Assembly (NCBI RefSeq): GCF_005222695.1 | Contig: NZ_STGG01000035.1 | Location: 50,788-114,787, forward strand | Reading direction: 5' to 3' | Source of the DNA: Massilia sp. HP4 | GTDB lineage: Bacteria; Pseudomonadota; Gammaproteobacteria; Burkholderiales; Burkholderiaceae_D | Length of the DNA stretch: 64,000 nt | In this document: positions 1 through 8,308 of the stretch, piece by piece | Position numbering within the stretch: the stretch's first letter is position 1 | Layout of the letters: the number at the start of each line of letters is the position of its first letter | Notes under the pieces: generated by a model | Told to the model about the DNA's origin: nothing | The model's database searches: none | What the model saw: the letters and a program-made list of their open reading frames with translations, nothing else | Translations under genes and position numbers: made by a program

Positions 1-610
1 GCCGCGGCCGATCGTGGTGCGCGACGGCGAGCGCTATCGCCTCGACCACGACCGCCCGCTCAGCATCGGCAAGATCCGCGAATTCTGGGGCAACGTCCCG
101 GTGATTATCAAGGCCTATGCCTGGGCGCGCGCGATGGGCGCGACCGGCATGGCCGAAGCCGCCGACATCTCGGTGCTGGCCAATAACTATATGGAGAAGG
201 GCTTGCTGGCGATCCGCGGCGTGACCCGTTCGCATCCCGGCCACACTGCGCCGCGCCTGGAAATGACGCGCTACAGCCTGCAGCAGATGAAGGACGACAC
301 CGGCGTCGACGCCCACGACGTGCAGAACCGGATGAGCGACTTCGGCATCGACCCGATGTGGAGCAGCCACCACCCCTGGCTGATTCCCGAACCGTTCACG
401 CCGGAAGCCGGTGAGATGTATGGCAAGGAAGCGCTCGACACCTGGATCGCGGTGCTGGCGCAGATCTCGGATGAAGCCTATTCGAATCCCGAACTGGTCA
501 AGACCGCGCCGCACAACGGGGCGATCCACCGCCTGAAAGGCCATCTCGACGATCCGTCGCAGTGGGCCATGACCTGGCGCGCCTGGAAGCGCAAGCGGCA
601 GGCGCGCTGA
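1..610 (+). CDS. Glycine dehydrogenase (decarboxylating) subunit 2-like, C-terminal part
   Basis: This is the last 203 or so codons of a gene that begins before the window; the reading frame is open from base 2. The protein resembles the C-terminal region of the P-protein subunit 2 (GcvPB-type, aminotransferase class V fold): RPLSIGKIREFWGN followed by an alanine-rich helix, and later HHPWLIPEPFTPE. In the family this pyridoxal-phosphate enzyme decarboxylates glycine and passes the aminomethyl group to the lipoyl H-protein. The PLP lysine lies in the missing N-terminal part, so activity cannot be judged here. The stop is followed by about 100 bp before the transporter gene, so the two are probably not one operon. 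Confidence 0.75.
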   Translation, partial: PRPIVVRDGERYRLDHDRPLSIGKIREFWGNVPVIIKAYAWARAMGATGMAEAADISVLANNYMEKGLLAIRGVTRSHPGHTAPRLEMTRYSLQQMKDDTGVDAHDVQNRMSDFGIDPMWSSHHPWLIPEPFTPEAGEMYGKEALDTWIAVLAQISDEAYSNPELVKTAPHNGAIHRLKGHLDDPSQWAMTWRAWKRKRQAR

Positions 611-670
611 GCTCCGCCATGCCCACGCGACCTCGGGCAACGCGCGTAGGCCCCCGATGTCTCCGGTTCA

Positions 671-714
671 GCCGATAATGGGCAGGTTTGATTATCGAAT
701 AACTCGGAGACAGC
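671..714 (+). promoter_or_regulatory. Leader of the first ACS transporter, duplicated at the second copy
   Basis: Two blocks here, GCCGATAAT (671-679) and ACTCGGAGACAGC (702-714, holding the GGAGA ribosome binding site), recur in the same order and almost the same spacing before the second transporter (3380-3422). GATAAT could be a -10 hexamer, but no good -35 precedes it in either copy, so activator dependence is possible. The conserved leader shows that control signals were duplicated along with the gene. Confidence 0.5.
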
Positions 715-2049
715 ATGAGCGACACCGCAAGCCGGCCCGGCATGCCGGCGGCAGGGGCCGGCCCGGCCCTGCTGGACGGGGCCTACCGCAAGATCACCTG
801 GCGCCTGATCCCCTTCATCTTCGTCTGCTACCTGTTCAACTACCTGGACCGGGTCAACGTCGGCTTCGCCAAGCTCGAGATGCTCGATGCCCTGCAGTTC
901 AGCGAGACCATCTATGGCCTGGGGGCCGGCATCTTCTTCGTCGGCTACGTGAGCTTCGGGGTGCCGAGCAACCTGATCCTGCACCGCCTTGGCGCGCGGC
1001 GCTGGATCGGGATCATGATGATGGCCTGGGGCTCGCTGTCGGCCTGCATGCTGTTCGTGACCACGCCGACCGGATTCTACGTGCTGCGCTTCCTGACCGG
1101 CGTGGCCGAAGCCGGCTTCTTCCCCGGCATGGTGCTGTACTTCACCCGCTGGTATCCTTCGCACCGGCGCGGCCAGGTGATGGCGCTGTTCATGGCGGCG
1201 ATCCCCGTCTCGGGCCTGGTCGGCGGCCCGCTGTCGGGCTGGATGCTGAGCCACTTCGCCGGCGGCCAGGGCGGCATGGCCGCCTGGCAGTGGCTGTTCC
1301 TGCTGCAAGGCCTGCCGACCGTGTTCCTGGGCCTGGCGGCGATCTTCTACCTGAACGACGGCGTGGCACAGGCCCATTGGCTTGGCGCCGACGAAAAGGC
1401 GGCCCTGCAGGATGCGCTGGCGCGCGACGAGCGCGAGCGCCCGGCCAGCGTCGAAGCCGTGCAATCGCTGCGCGCCTTGCTGCTCGACCGCCATGTATGG
1501 ATGCTCGGCTTTATCTACTTCAGCATCAAGATGGGGGCGTATGCGATCAACTTCTGGCTGCCGTCGATCATCCAGGCGCTCGGCTTCGAGGACGCGCGCA
1601 CGGTCGGCTGGCTGAGCGCGATTCCCTACCTGTTTGCCTGCGTGTTCATGGTGCTGGTGGGCCGCTCGGCCGACCGCCGACGCGAGCGCCGCTGGCACCT
1701 GTCGGCGCCCTTGCTGATGGCCTTGGCGGGCATGCTGCTGGCCGCGAACTTCTCGGACAATGTCGTGCTGGTGATGGTGGGCCTCTCCCTGGCCACGATG
1801 GGCGCACTGGCTGGCCTGCCGATGTTCTGGCCGCTGCCGGCGGCTTTCCTGAGCACCGCGGCGGCGGCCGGCGGCCTGGCCCTGATCAACTCGATGGGCC
1901 AGGTGGCCGGCTTCGTCAGCCCCCTCCTGGTGGGCTGGATCAAGGACGCCACCGGCAGCACCGACCTCGCGCTCTACATCCTCTCGAGCGTGCTGTTCAT
2001 CGGCGCCATGCTGGTGCTGGTGGTGCCGGCGCGGCTGGTGAACCGGTAA
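715..2049 (+). CDS. MFS transporter, anion:cation symporter (ACS) family, copy 1
   Basis: A 444-residue inner-membrane carrier with the 12-helix major facilitator pattern. The ACS-family signature NYLDRVNVGFAK is at residues 42-53, and the basic cytoplasmic loop GRSADRRRERR comes before helix 9. Members carry tartrate, galactarate/glucarate, D-galactonate or phthalate with protons or cations. The substrate cannot be read from sequence, but the neighbours (a CdaR regulator and glycerate kinase) suggest a sugar diacid, tartrate or glycerate-yielding acid. It is closely similar along its whole length to the protein at 3423-4757, so the pair arose by tandem duplication with cdaR between them on the opposite strand. 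The start is fixed by GGAGA eight bases upstream. Confidence 0.85.
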   Translation: MSDTASRPGMPAAGAGPALLDGAYRKITWRLIPFIFVCYLFNYLDRVNVGFAKLEMLDALQFSETIYGLGAGIFFVGYVSFGVPSNLILHRLGARRWIGIMMMAWGSLSACMLFVTTPTGFYVLRFLTGVAEAGFFPGMVLYFTRWYPSHRRGQVMALFMAAIPVSGLVGGPLSGWMLSHFAGGQGGMAAWQWLFLLQGLPTVFLGLAAIFYLNDGVAQAHWLGADEKAALQDALARDERERPASVEAVQSLRALLLDRHVWMLGFIYFSIKMGAYAINFWLPSIIQALGFEDARTVGWLSAIPYLFACVFMVLVGRSADRRRERRWHLSAPLLMALAGMLLAANFSDNVVLVMVGLSLATMGALAGLPMFWPLPAAFLSTAAAAGGLALINSMGQVAGFVSPLLVGWIKDATGSTDLALYILSSVLFIGAMLVLVVPARLVNR

Positions 2050-2063
2050 GCACCGCGCGCCGA

Positions 2064-3212
2064 TCAGGCAGGGCTGAGCAGCGCCGACACGTACAGCAGC
2101 AGCTTGTCTTCGCTGCGCGCCAGGTCGAGTCCCGTCAGTTCGCCGATGCGGCGCAGGCGGTAGTCGAGCGTGTTGCGGTGGATGCCGAGCGAGGCCGCGG
2201 TGGCGGCCGAATTCTCGTCCCGGCCGAACCAGGTGTCGAGCGTGACGCGCAGCATGGCGCGGCTCTTGTCGTTCGCCAGGCGACCGATCGGCATGCGCAG
2301 CTGGTGCGCCTGCCAGCCGCTGTCAAGCCCCGACAGCAGCACCGGCAGCGCCAGGTCGTAATAGCTGAACAGCTGCTGGCGCGGGGCGCGCAGGCGCCCC
2401 AGCCGGCTGGCGCTGCGCGCGCTCTGGTAAGAGATGGCGGCGCCCTCCAGGCCGGGCAGGGCGATGCCCATCGAGAGCGTGAACGGCAGCTCGCATTCTT
2501 CGCGCACCAGCTGGGCCAGGGCCTCCAGGCGCCGCTGCGGCGTGCTCTCGAAACCCTTGCGCGCCGGTTCCCAGGAGTCGAGCAAGACCATCTCGGACGG
2601 GCCGACGGTGGCGGTCAGCGCGTCGTCGCGCCGCGCAAAGAGGCGCGTCTGCAGGCGCTGGATGTCGTGCAGGGCGCTGGCGGCGGCGGCGGGTTCCGGC
2701 TGCAGCTCGAGCAGGAACACCAGCTGCATGCGCTCGAGGTCCAGGCCCAGGCGCCGCGCCCAGCCTTCGAGCTCGGGCCGCTGCGCGCTGTCATTGCGGA
2801 TCAGGTTCAGCACGAAGGCTTCGCGGTAGCGCGAATTGTCCTGCAACTGGCTGGCCAGCGCCGCCTGTTCCAGGATCATCTCGGCCGTCAGGCGCACCAG
2901 TTCACCGAACTGGCGGACCTCATGGGGGGCGCCGGAAAGGCCCACCGCGCCGCAGACCTGGCCGTCCACGCAGAGCGGCAGGTTGGTGCCCGGCTGGGCG
3001 CCATGGAGCTTGCGCGCGGCGGCCGCGTCGATTTCGACCGTGAGCTTCTTGGCCAGCGCGAGCAGGGCGCCCGCATGCAGCTCGCCGACCCGATCGGCAT
3101 TGCCGCTGGCGAGGATCACGCCATTCGCATCCATCACATTGACGTTGAACGGAATGATCCGCATGGTGCGGATGACGATTTCCTGGGCGAGCCGGGTGTC
3201 GAGGATGTGCAT
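2064..3212 (-). CDS. cdaR: Sugar diacid utilisation regulator, CdaR family
   Basis: A 382-residue transcription activator; E. coli CdaR is of similar length (385). The N-terminal third (MHILDTRLAQEIV and onward) matches the putative sugar diacid recognition domain. A central region links to a C-terminal PucR-type helix-turn-helix at about 338-362 (AASLGIHRNTLDYRLRRIG). The family responds to galactarate, glucarate and glycerate and activates uptake and catabolic genes, including garK. The open frame runs further upstream without homology, so the start was placed at MHILDT, where family similarity begins. It is transcribed away from transporter copy 2 and toward copy 1. Two operator-like palindromes lie in the gap to copy 2. 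Confidence 0.87.
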   Translation of the reverse strand: MHILDTRLAQEIVIRTMRIIPFNVNVMDANGVILASGNADRVGELHAGALLALAKKLTVEIDAAAARKLHGAQPGTNLPLCVDGQVCGAVGLSGAPHEVRQFGELVRLTAEMILEQAALASQLQDNSRYREAFVLNLIRNDSAQRPELEGWARRLGLDLERMQLVFLLELQPEPAAAASALHDIQRLQTRLFARRDDALTATVGPSEMVLLDSWEPARKGFESTPQRRLEALAQLVREECELPFTLSMGIALPGLEGAAISYQSARSASRLGRLRAPRQQLFSYYDLALPVLLSGLDSGWQAHQLRMPIGRLANDKSRAMLRVTLDTWFGRDENSAATAASLGIHRNTLDYRLRRIGELTGLDLARSEDKLLLYVSALLSPA

Positions 3213-3238
3213 GGCGTGTAGGCGGTAGCGATTCGGTC

Positions 3239-3317
3239 TTGTGATTATGCACAAAATCGTTCGCGCAGAGGTCGTCGCGCCTGGCGGATATTCGTGCCTT
3301 TTGTGAATATGCACCAA
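3239..3317. promoter_or_regulatory. Pair of operator-like palindromes between cdaR and transporter 2
   Basis: TTGTGATTATGCACAA (3239-3254) is an inverted repeat of TTGTG and CACAA around six bases. A degenerate copy, TTGTGAATATGCACCAA, sits at 3301-3317. Their starts are 62 bp apart, close to six helical turns, in the only divergent gap of this cluster. They are reasonable binding sites for CdaR, which would then control its own gene and the transporter-garK unit. A CRP-like protein is an alternative because of the TGTG/CACA arms. Confidence 0.45.
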
Positions 3318-3379
3318 AAAAGCCTGTAATCGGGCCCTGTCGCTTGTGCGTGTCGCCGACGCCCGAATCGTCTTGTTTG

Positions 3380-3422
3380 GCCGATAATCTGGTGAATCGG
3401 TTATTAGAAACTCGGAGACAGC
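3380..3422 (+). promoter_or_regulatory. Leader of the second ACS transporter
   Basis: This holds the duplicated blocks GCCGATAAT (3380-3388) and ACTCGGAGACAGC (3410-3422), spaced as before transporter 1. The GGAGA motif is the ribosome binding site for the ATG at 3423. Confidence 0.5.
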
Positions 3423-4757
3423 ATGAGCACCACCGCAAGCACATCCGGCAACCAGGGCGGAGCCGGCGGCTCGGCCCTGTTGGATGGCGCCTACCGCAAG
3501 GCCACCTGGCGCCTGATTCCCTTCATCTTCGTCTGCTACCTGTTCAACTACCTGGACCGGGTCAACGTCGGCTTCGCCAAGCTCGAGATGCTCGACGCGC
3601 TCCAACTGAGCGAAACCGTATACGGCCTGGGCGCCGGCATCTTCTTCATCGGCTACGTCACCTTCGGGGTGCCGAGCAACCTGATCCTGCACCGGCTCGG
3701 CGCGCGGCGCTGGATTGCCATCATGATGATGGCCTGGGGCGCGCTGTCGGCCTGCATGCTGTTCGTGACCACGCCGACCGAATTCTACGTGCTGCGCTTC
3801 TTTACCGGCGTGGCCGAAGCCGGTTTCTTCCCCGGCATGGTCCTGTACTTCACCAAGTGGTTCCCGTCCCACAAGCGCGGCCAGGTGATGGCGCTGTTCA
3901 TGTCGGCGATCCCCGTCTCGGGCCTGATCGGCGGCCCGCTGTCGGGCTGGATGCTGAGCCACTTCGCGCACGGCCAGGGCGGCATGGATGGCTGGCAGTG
4001 GCTGTTCCTGCTGCAAGGCCTGCCCACCGTATTCCTGGGCGTGGCCGTGTTCTTCTACCTGAACGACGGTATCGCGCAAGCCGCCTGGCTCACGCAGGAA
4101 GAGAAGGCCGCCATGCAGGACGCGCTCGACCAGGACGAGCAGCAGCGCTCGAAGGGCGTGCACGCCGTGCATTCCTTCGGCGCCGTGCTGCGCGACTGGC
4201 ATGTGTGGATGCTGGGCTTCATCTACTTCAGCATCCAGATGGGCGTATATGCGATTAACTTCTGGCTGCCCTCGATCATCAAGTCGCTCGGCTTCGAGGA
4301 CGCGACCACGGTCGGCTGGCTGAGCGCCATCCCCTACCTGTTCGCCGGCGTGTTCATGGTGCTGGTGGGCCGCTCGGCCGACCGCCGGCGCGAACGCCGC
4401 TGGCACCTGTCGGCGCCGCTGCTGATGGCGCTGGTGGGCTTGCTGCTGGCCGCGAATTTCTCGAATAATGCGGTGATCGTGCTGGTCGGCCTGTCACTGG
4501 CCACGATGGGCGCGCTGACCGGCCTGCCGATGTTCTGGCCGCTGCCGGCAGCCTTCCTGGGTAGCGCCGCGGCGGCCGGCGGTCTGGCCCTGATCAACTC
4601 GATGGGCCAGGTGGCCGGCTTCGTCAGCCCCTTCCTGGTCGGCTGGATCAAGGATGTTACCGGCAGTACCGATGTCGCGCTGTACATCCTGTCGACTGTG
4701 CTGTTCATCGGCGCCATGCTCGTGCTGGTGGTGCCGGCCCGCCTTGTCAACCGTTGA
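3423..4757 (+). CDS. MFS transporter, anion:cation symporter (ACS) family, copy 2
   Basis: 444 residues, the same length as copy 1 and nearly identical in the membrane segments; differences concentrate in the first 20 residues and the central loop (around 215-245). It carries the same NYLDRVNVGFAK signature and 12-helix pattern. The stop is 12 bases before the chosen garK start, so this copy forms an operon with glycerate kinase, and its substrate is likely an acid broken down to glycerate (sugar diacid, tartrate or glycerate itself). Copy 1 stands alone. Whether the two copies differ in substrate or only in expression cannot be told from sequence. Confidence 0.86.
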   Translation: MSTTASTSGNQGGAGGSALLDGAYRKATWRLIPFIFVCYLFNYLDRVNVGFAKLEMLDALQLSETVYGLGAGIFFIGYVTFGVPSNLILHRLGARRWIAIMMMAWGALSACMLFVTTPTEFYVLRFFTGVAEAGFFPGMVLYFTKWFPSHKRGQVMALFMSAIPVSGLIGGPLSGWMLSHFAHGQGGMDGWQWLFLLQGLPTVFLGVAVFFYLNDGIAQAAWLTQEEKAAMQDALDQDEQQRSKGVHAVHSFGAVLRDWHVWMLGFIYFSIQMGVYAINFWLPSIIKSLGFEDATTVGWLSAIPYLFAGVFMVLVGRSADRRRERRWHLSAPLLMALVGLLLAANFSNNAVIVLVGLSLATMGALTGLPMFWPLPAAFLGSAAAAGGLALINSMGQVAGFVSPFLVGWIKDVTGSTDVALYILSTVLFIGAMLVLVVPARLVNR

Positions 4758-4769
4758 AAGGGAATGCCC

Positions 4770-5912
4770 ATGAAAATCGTCATTGCACCCGATTCATTCA
4801 AGGAAAGCCTGTCGGCGCTGGAAGCCGCGAGCGCCATCGAGGCCGGATTTCGCGAGATCTTCCCCAACGCGATCTACGTGAAAGTGCCGGTGGCCGACGG
4901 CGGTGAAGGCACGGTGGACGCCATGATCGCCGCCACCGACGGCCGCCTGGTGACACTGCAGGCCACCGGCCCGCTGGGCCGCCCGGTCGAGGCCTTCTAT
5001 GGCCTGACCGGCGACGAGTCGACCGCGGTGATCGAGATGGCGGCCGCCAGCGGGCTCGAACTCGTGGCGCCCGGCGAGCGCGACCCGTTGCGGGCCACGA
5101 GCCGCGGCACCGGTGAACTGATCCGCGCCGCGCTCGATGCCGGCGCGCGCCGCTTCATCCTCGGCGTGGGCGGCAGCGCCACCAATGACGGCGGGGCGGG
5201 GATGCTGCAGGCGCTGGGCGTCGGCTTGCTCGACGAGCTAGGCGAGCAGCTGGCGCCGGGCGGCGGCGCGCTGGCGCGGCTGGCCAGCATCGACGTGTCC
5301 CGCCTCGATCCGCGCGTCAACGACTGCGTGTTCGAGGTCGCCTGCGACGTCAGCAATCCGCTGGTGGGGCCAAGGGGCGCGTCCGCGATCTTCGGACCGC
5401 AAAAAGGCGCCACCCCGGAGATGGTGCAGCAGCTCGACGCCAACCTGCGCCATTACGCCGGCGTGATCGCGCGCGACCTGGGCCAGGATGTGGCCGAGGT
5501 CCCGGGCGCGGGTGCCGGCGGCGGCATTGCGGCGGCGATGCTGGTGTTCCTGGAAGGGCGCCTGCGTCCCGGCAGCGAGATCGTGGCCGATGCCGTGGGC
5601 CTGGACGACACCGTGCGCGACGCCGACCTGGTCGTCACCGGCGAGGGCCGGATCGACAGCCAGACCGTCAACGGCAAGACACCGATCGGCGTGGCGCGCG
5701 TGGCCGGACGCCATGGCAAGCCGGTGATCGCCATTGGCGGCTGCCTGGCCAACGACGCCAGCGCGGTGCATGCCCACGGCATCGCGGCGACCTTCAGCAC
5801 CGTCATGAAGGCGGAGACGGTGGCCGAGGTACTGGCCGGCGCGCAGGTCAACCTGCAGAGCGCGGCGCGCAATATCGCGGCCGCGGTCAAGCTGGGCATG
5901 GACCTGCGCTAA
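4770..5912 (+). CDS. garK: Glycerate 2-kinase
   Basis: A 380-residue cytoplasmic enzyme of the GarK/GlxK family that phosphorylates D-glycerate with ATP to 2-phosphoglycerate, the final step of galactarate, glucarate and tartrate degradation. Family motifs are clear: APDSFKESLSA at the N-terminus, VADGGEGT near residue 47, GVGGSATNDGGAGML near 133, and the C-terminal VTGEGRIDSQT. An ATG at 4764 is also in frame, but the GGGA at 4760-4763 would be too close to it; the ATG at 4770 has proper spacing and gives the standard MKIVIAPDSFK start. The 3' end overlaps the end of the convergent Lrp gene by four bases. No dehydratase, aldolase or tartronate semialdehyde reductase is adjacent, so the pathway must be completed elsewhere. 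Confidence 0.93.
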   Translation: MKIVIAPDSFKESLSALEAASAIEAGFREIFPNAIYVKVPVADGGEGTVDAMIAATDGRLVTLQATGPLGRPVEAFYGLTGDESTAVIEMAAASGLELVAPGERDPLRATSRGTGELIRAALDAGARRFILGVGGSATNDGGAGMLQALGVGLLDELGEQLAPGGGALARLASIDVSRLDPRVNDCVFEVACDVSNPLVGPRGASAIFGPQKGATPEMVQQLDANLRHYAGVIARDLGQDVAEVPGAGAGGGIAAAMLVFLEGRLRPGSEIVADAVGLDDTVRDADLVVTGEGRIDSQTVNGKTPIGVARVAGRHGKPVIAIGGCLANDASAVHAHGIAATFSTVMKAETVAEVLAGAQVNLQSAARNIAAAVKLGMDLR

Positions 5913-6385
5913 GCAATCAAGGGCGTATCGACCTTCTTCAGGGTGCGCAGCACGAAGCTCGACTTGCTGTGGCGGATGCCGGGAATCTTGTACAGGCGTT
6001 CGCGCAGCAGGCGTTCGTAGTCGCGCGTGTCCTTGACGGCGATGCGCAGGAAGTAATCGTAGTCGCCCGAGATCAGCGAGGCCTCGAGCACCTCGGGGAT
6101 CGATTCGAGTGCGCGTCCGAATTCGTACAAAGTCTCCTCGCTGTGGCTGTCCAGGGTGACCTGGACGATCAGCGTGTCGTGGTAGCCCAGGCTGGGCAGG
6201 TCGACCTTGACGGTATAGCCCTGCAAGGCCCCGCAATCGCTCATGCGCCTGATCCGGTTCCAGCACGAGGTGGTCGACAGGCCGACCGTGGCGCTGATCT
6301 CCTGCAGCGGCGTGCGCGAGTCGCGCAGCAGGATGCCCAGGATGGCGAGATCGGTCGCATCGAAAGATTTTTTGTCGGTTGTCAT
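5909..6385 (-). CDS. Lrp/AsnC family transcriptional regulator
   Basis: 158 residues, the usual length for the family. The N-terminal helix-turn-helix covers about residues 10-60 (LQEISATVGLSTTSCWNRI), followed by an AsnC/RAM ligand-binding domain with the typical SGDYDYFLRIAV strand. Such proteins form octamers and sense amino acids. It is divergent from the acetolactate synthase gene across an 86-bp gap, which suggests control of that gene by a branched-chain or other amino acid, and of itself. The ligand is unknown. Confidence 0.88.
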   Translation of the reverse strand: MTTDKKSFDATDLAILGILLRDSRTPLQEISATVGLSTTSCWNRIRRMSDCGALQGYTVKVDLPSLGYHDTLIVQVTLDSHSEETLYEFGRALESIPEVLEASLISGDYDYFLRIAVKDTRDYERLLRERLYKIPGIRHSKSSFVLRTLKKVDTPLIA

Positions 6386-6471
6386 CTTTGGTGAAAAGTA
6401 TTCAGGTAACTAGCCAATTCTAGCGGAAAATATGAAGCACTTTCATCTCTTGAGTCGATAGACTTCAAGGC
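6386..6471. promoter_or_regulatory. Divergent control region, lrp-type gene and acetolactate synthase
   Basis: An AT-richer 86-bp gap. It holds two CTAG tetramers (6410-6413 and 6420-6423) in the repeat CTAGCCAATTCTAG, a likely protein-binding repeat, because CTAG is rare in GC-rich genomes. Lrp proteins bind loose AT-rich sites, so the region is a plausible target of the neighbouring regulator. No clear promoter hexamers were identified. Confidence 0.35.
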
Positions 6472-8229
6472 ATGAAACCACATCCCGAATTCCTTCCGCC
6501 GCCAGCCGGCCAGATCGCGCTCACCGGCGCCGGCCTGCTGCTCGACACCCTGGTCGCCTGCGGCGTCGACACCGTGTTCGGCTATCCCGGCGGCGCGGTG
6601 CTGCCCCTGTACGATGCGCTGGCACAGGACGGGCGCCTGCGCCACGTGCTGGTGCGCCACGAGCAGGCCGCCGTCCATGCGGCCCAGGGTTATGCGCGCT
6701 CGACCGGCCGGCTGGGCGTCGTGTTCGTGACCTCGGGGCCGGGCATCGCCAACACCACCTCGGGCCTGCTCGACGCCCTGAGCGATTCGATTCCCGTCCT
6801 GTGCATCAGCGGCCAGGTCGCAACCGCCTCGATCGGCACCGATGCCTTCCAGGAGTGCGATGCGCTGGGCATCTCGCGCACCGTCACCAAGTGGAATACG
6901 CAGGTACGGGCCACGCGCGACATCGTCGCCACGATCCGGCGCGCCGTGGCCGAGGCCACCGAAGGCCGGCCGGGCCCGGTGCTGGTCGACGTGCCCAAGG
7001 ATATCCAGGCGCGGGCCGTGGAGGCGGCCGATTTCGGGCGCCAGCTCAAGCCGGCTCCGCAGCTGCGCGCCGCGGGCGAAGACCTGGACGGCCTGGATGC
7101 CGCCGCGCTGCTCATCCGCCATGCACGGCGCCCGGTATTCTATGGCGGCGGTGGATTGATCAATGCGGGCCTGGACGCCTGCGCCGCCTTCACCCGCCTG
7201 GTGCGCTGGAAGGATGCGCCGTGTACGCTCACCTTGATGGGCCTCGGCGCCTTCCCGGCCTCGGACCGGCGCTGGCTCGGCATGCTCGGCATGCATGGCA
7301 CGCTGGAGGCCAACCTGGCGATGCATGGCGCCGACCTGGTCGTGTGCGTCGGCGCGCGTTTCGACGATCGGGTGACCGGGCGGATGGCCGATTTCTGTCC
7401 CGATGCGAAGATCGTCCACGTCGACATCGACCCGCGCTCGATCGGCAAGGTAGTGGCGGCCGACGTCGGCCTGCGCGGCGATTGCGGCGCGGTGCTGCGC
7501 GGCCTGCTGGACCGGCTTGGCGGCCTGCGCGCCGATCCGGCCCTGGTCATGGACTGGTGGCGCACGATCGGGGCCTGGCGCGCCGAACGCTGCCTGGAGT
7601 TCGCTGCCTCGGCCTCGACGATCATCCCGCAGCAACTGATGTCCACGCTGGCAGGCCGCCTGGCGGGCCGCAACGCGATCGTCTCGACCGACGTCGGCCA
7701 GCACCAGATGTGGGCCGCGCAGTACCTCGGCTTCGATGCGCCGCGCCGCTGGCTGACCTCGGGCGGGGCGGGCACCATGGGCTATGGATTGCCGGCCGCG
7801 ATCGGCGCCCAGATCGCCCATCCCGATGCGCTGGTCGTGTGCGTGAGCGGCGACGCTTCGGTGCTGATGAATATCCAGGAGCTGTCGACCGCCGTGCAGC
7901 ACCGCTGTCCGGTCAAGCTGGTCCTGTCGAACAACGGCTGCATGGGCATGGTGCGCCAGTGGCAGGAGCTGCACCACGGCGGGCGCTATAGCCACAGCTA
8001 TTCCGAAGCCTTGCCCGACTTCGTGGCGCTGGCGCGCGCCTTCGGCTGGGAAGCGAAGAGGGTGGAGCATGCCGGCGAACTGGAACAGGGCATGGACGCC
8101 TGCCTGGCGTCGGACAAGCCCTTCCTGCTCGACGTCGCGGTGGCGCAGTCCGAGAACTGCTTTCCGATGATGCCCGCAGGGCGCGGCCATCACGAGATCA
8201 TGCTGGGCAAGGACCGCTGGTACCGGTAG
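6472..8229 (+). CDS. Acetolactate synthase large subunit (thiamine diphosphate enzyme)
   Basis: 585 residues with the three ThDP-enzyme domains. The catalytic glutamate is E64 in RHEQAAVHA, which separates it from glyoxylate carboligase, where this residue is not Glu. The ThDP/Mg motif starts with GDA at 460-462 and closes about 28 residues later with NN. The central domain has MLGMHGT and [10 protein letters not shown], typical of FAD-containing anabolic enzymes. It condenses two pyruvates, or pyruvate and 2-oxobutyrate, on the way to valine, leucine and isoleucine. No regulatory small subunit (IlvH/IlvN) gene follows, so it is an extra or orphan catalytic subunit, perhaps controlled by the divergent Lrp protein. 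A catabolic role toward acetoin is less likely because no decarboxylase is next to it. Confidence 0.88.
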   Translation: MKPHPEFLPPPAGQIALTGAGLLLDTLVACGVDTVFGYPGGAVLPLYDALAQDGRLRHVLVRHEQAAVHAAQGYARSTGRLGVVFVTSGPGIANTTSGLLDALSDSIPVLCISGQVATASIGTDAFQECDALGISRTVTKWNTQVRATRDIVATIRRAVAEATEGRPGPVLVDVPKDIQARAVEAADFGRQLKPAPQLRAAGEDLDGLDAAALLIRHARRPVFYGGGGLINAGLDACAAFTRLVRWKDAPCTLTLMGLGAFPASDRRWLGMLGMHGTLEANLAMHGADLVVCVGARFDDRVTGRMADFCPDAKIVHVDIDPRSIGKVVAADVGLRGDCGAVLRGLLDRLGGLRADPALVMDWWRTIGAWRAERCLEFAASASTIIPQQLMSTLAGRLAGRNAIVSTDVGQHQMWAAQYLGFDAPRRWLTSGGAGTMGYGLPAAIGAQIAHPDALVVCVSGDASVLMNIQELSTAVQHRCPVKLVLSNNGCMGMVRQWQELHHGGRYSHSYSEALPDFVALARAFGWEAKRVEHAGELEQGMDACLASDKPFLLDVAVAQSENCFPMMPAGRGHHEIMLGKDRWYR

Positions 8230-8253
8230 CGCGGCTAGGTAATTGTTCGTATT

Positions 8254-8272
8254 GAAAATGATTCTCATTCTC
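8254..8272. promoter_or_regulatory. Fur box upstream of the TonB receptor
   Basis: GAAAATGATTCTCATTCTC matches the 19-bp Fur consensus GATAATGATAATCATTATC at 15 positions. It ends 36 bp before the receptor start and should repress the receptor and the overlapping PepSY-flavoprotein gene when iron is plentiful. Confidence 0.8.
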
Positions 8273-8308
8273 GATATGATGCGGGATTGTTCATGAAACC
8301 TGCATGCC

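Noticed and set aside
2064..4406. A 780-codon minus-strand frame extending cdaR through transporter 2.
   Set aside because: The N-terminal 398 codons are antisense to the transporter and low-complexity; CdaR similarity and length fit a start at 3212.
6472..8229. Glyoxylate carboligase, which would fit the glycerate pathway next door.
   Set aside because: The catalytic glutamate (RHEQAA) is present; glyoxylate carboligase lacks it. FAD-type acetolactate synthase motifs are also present.
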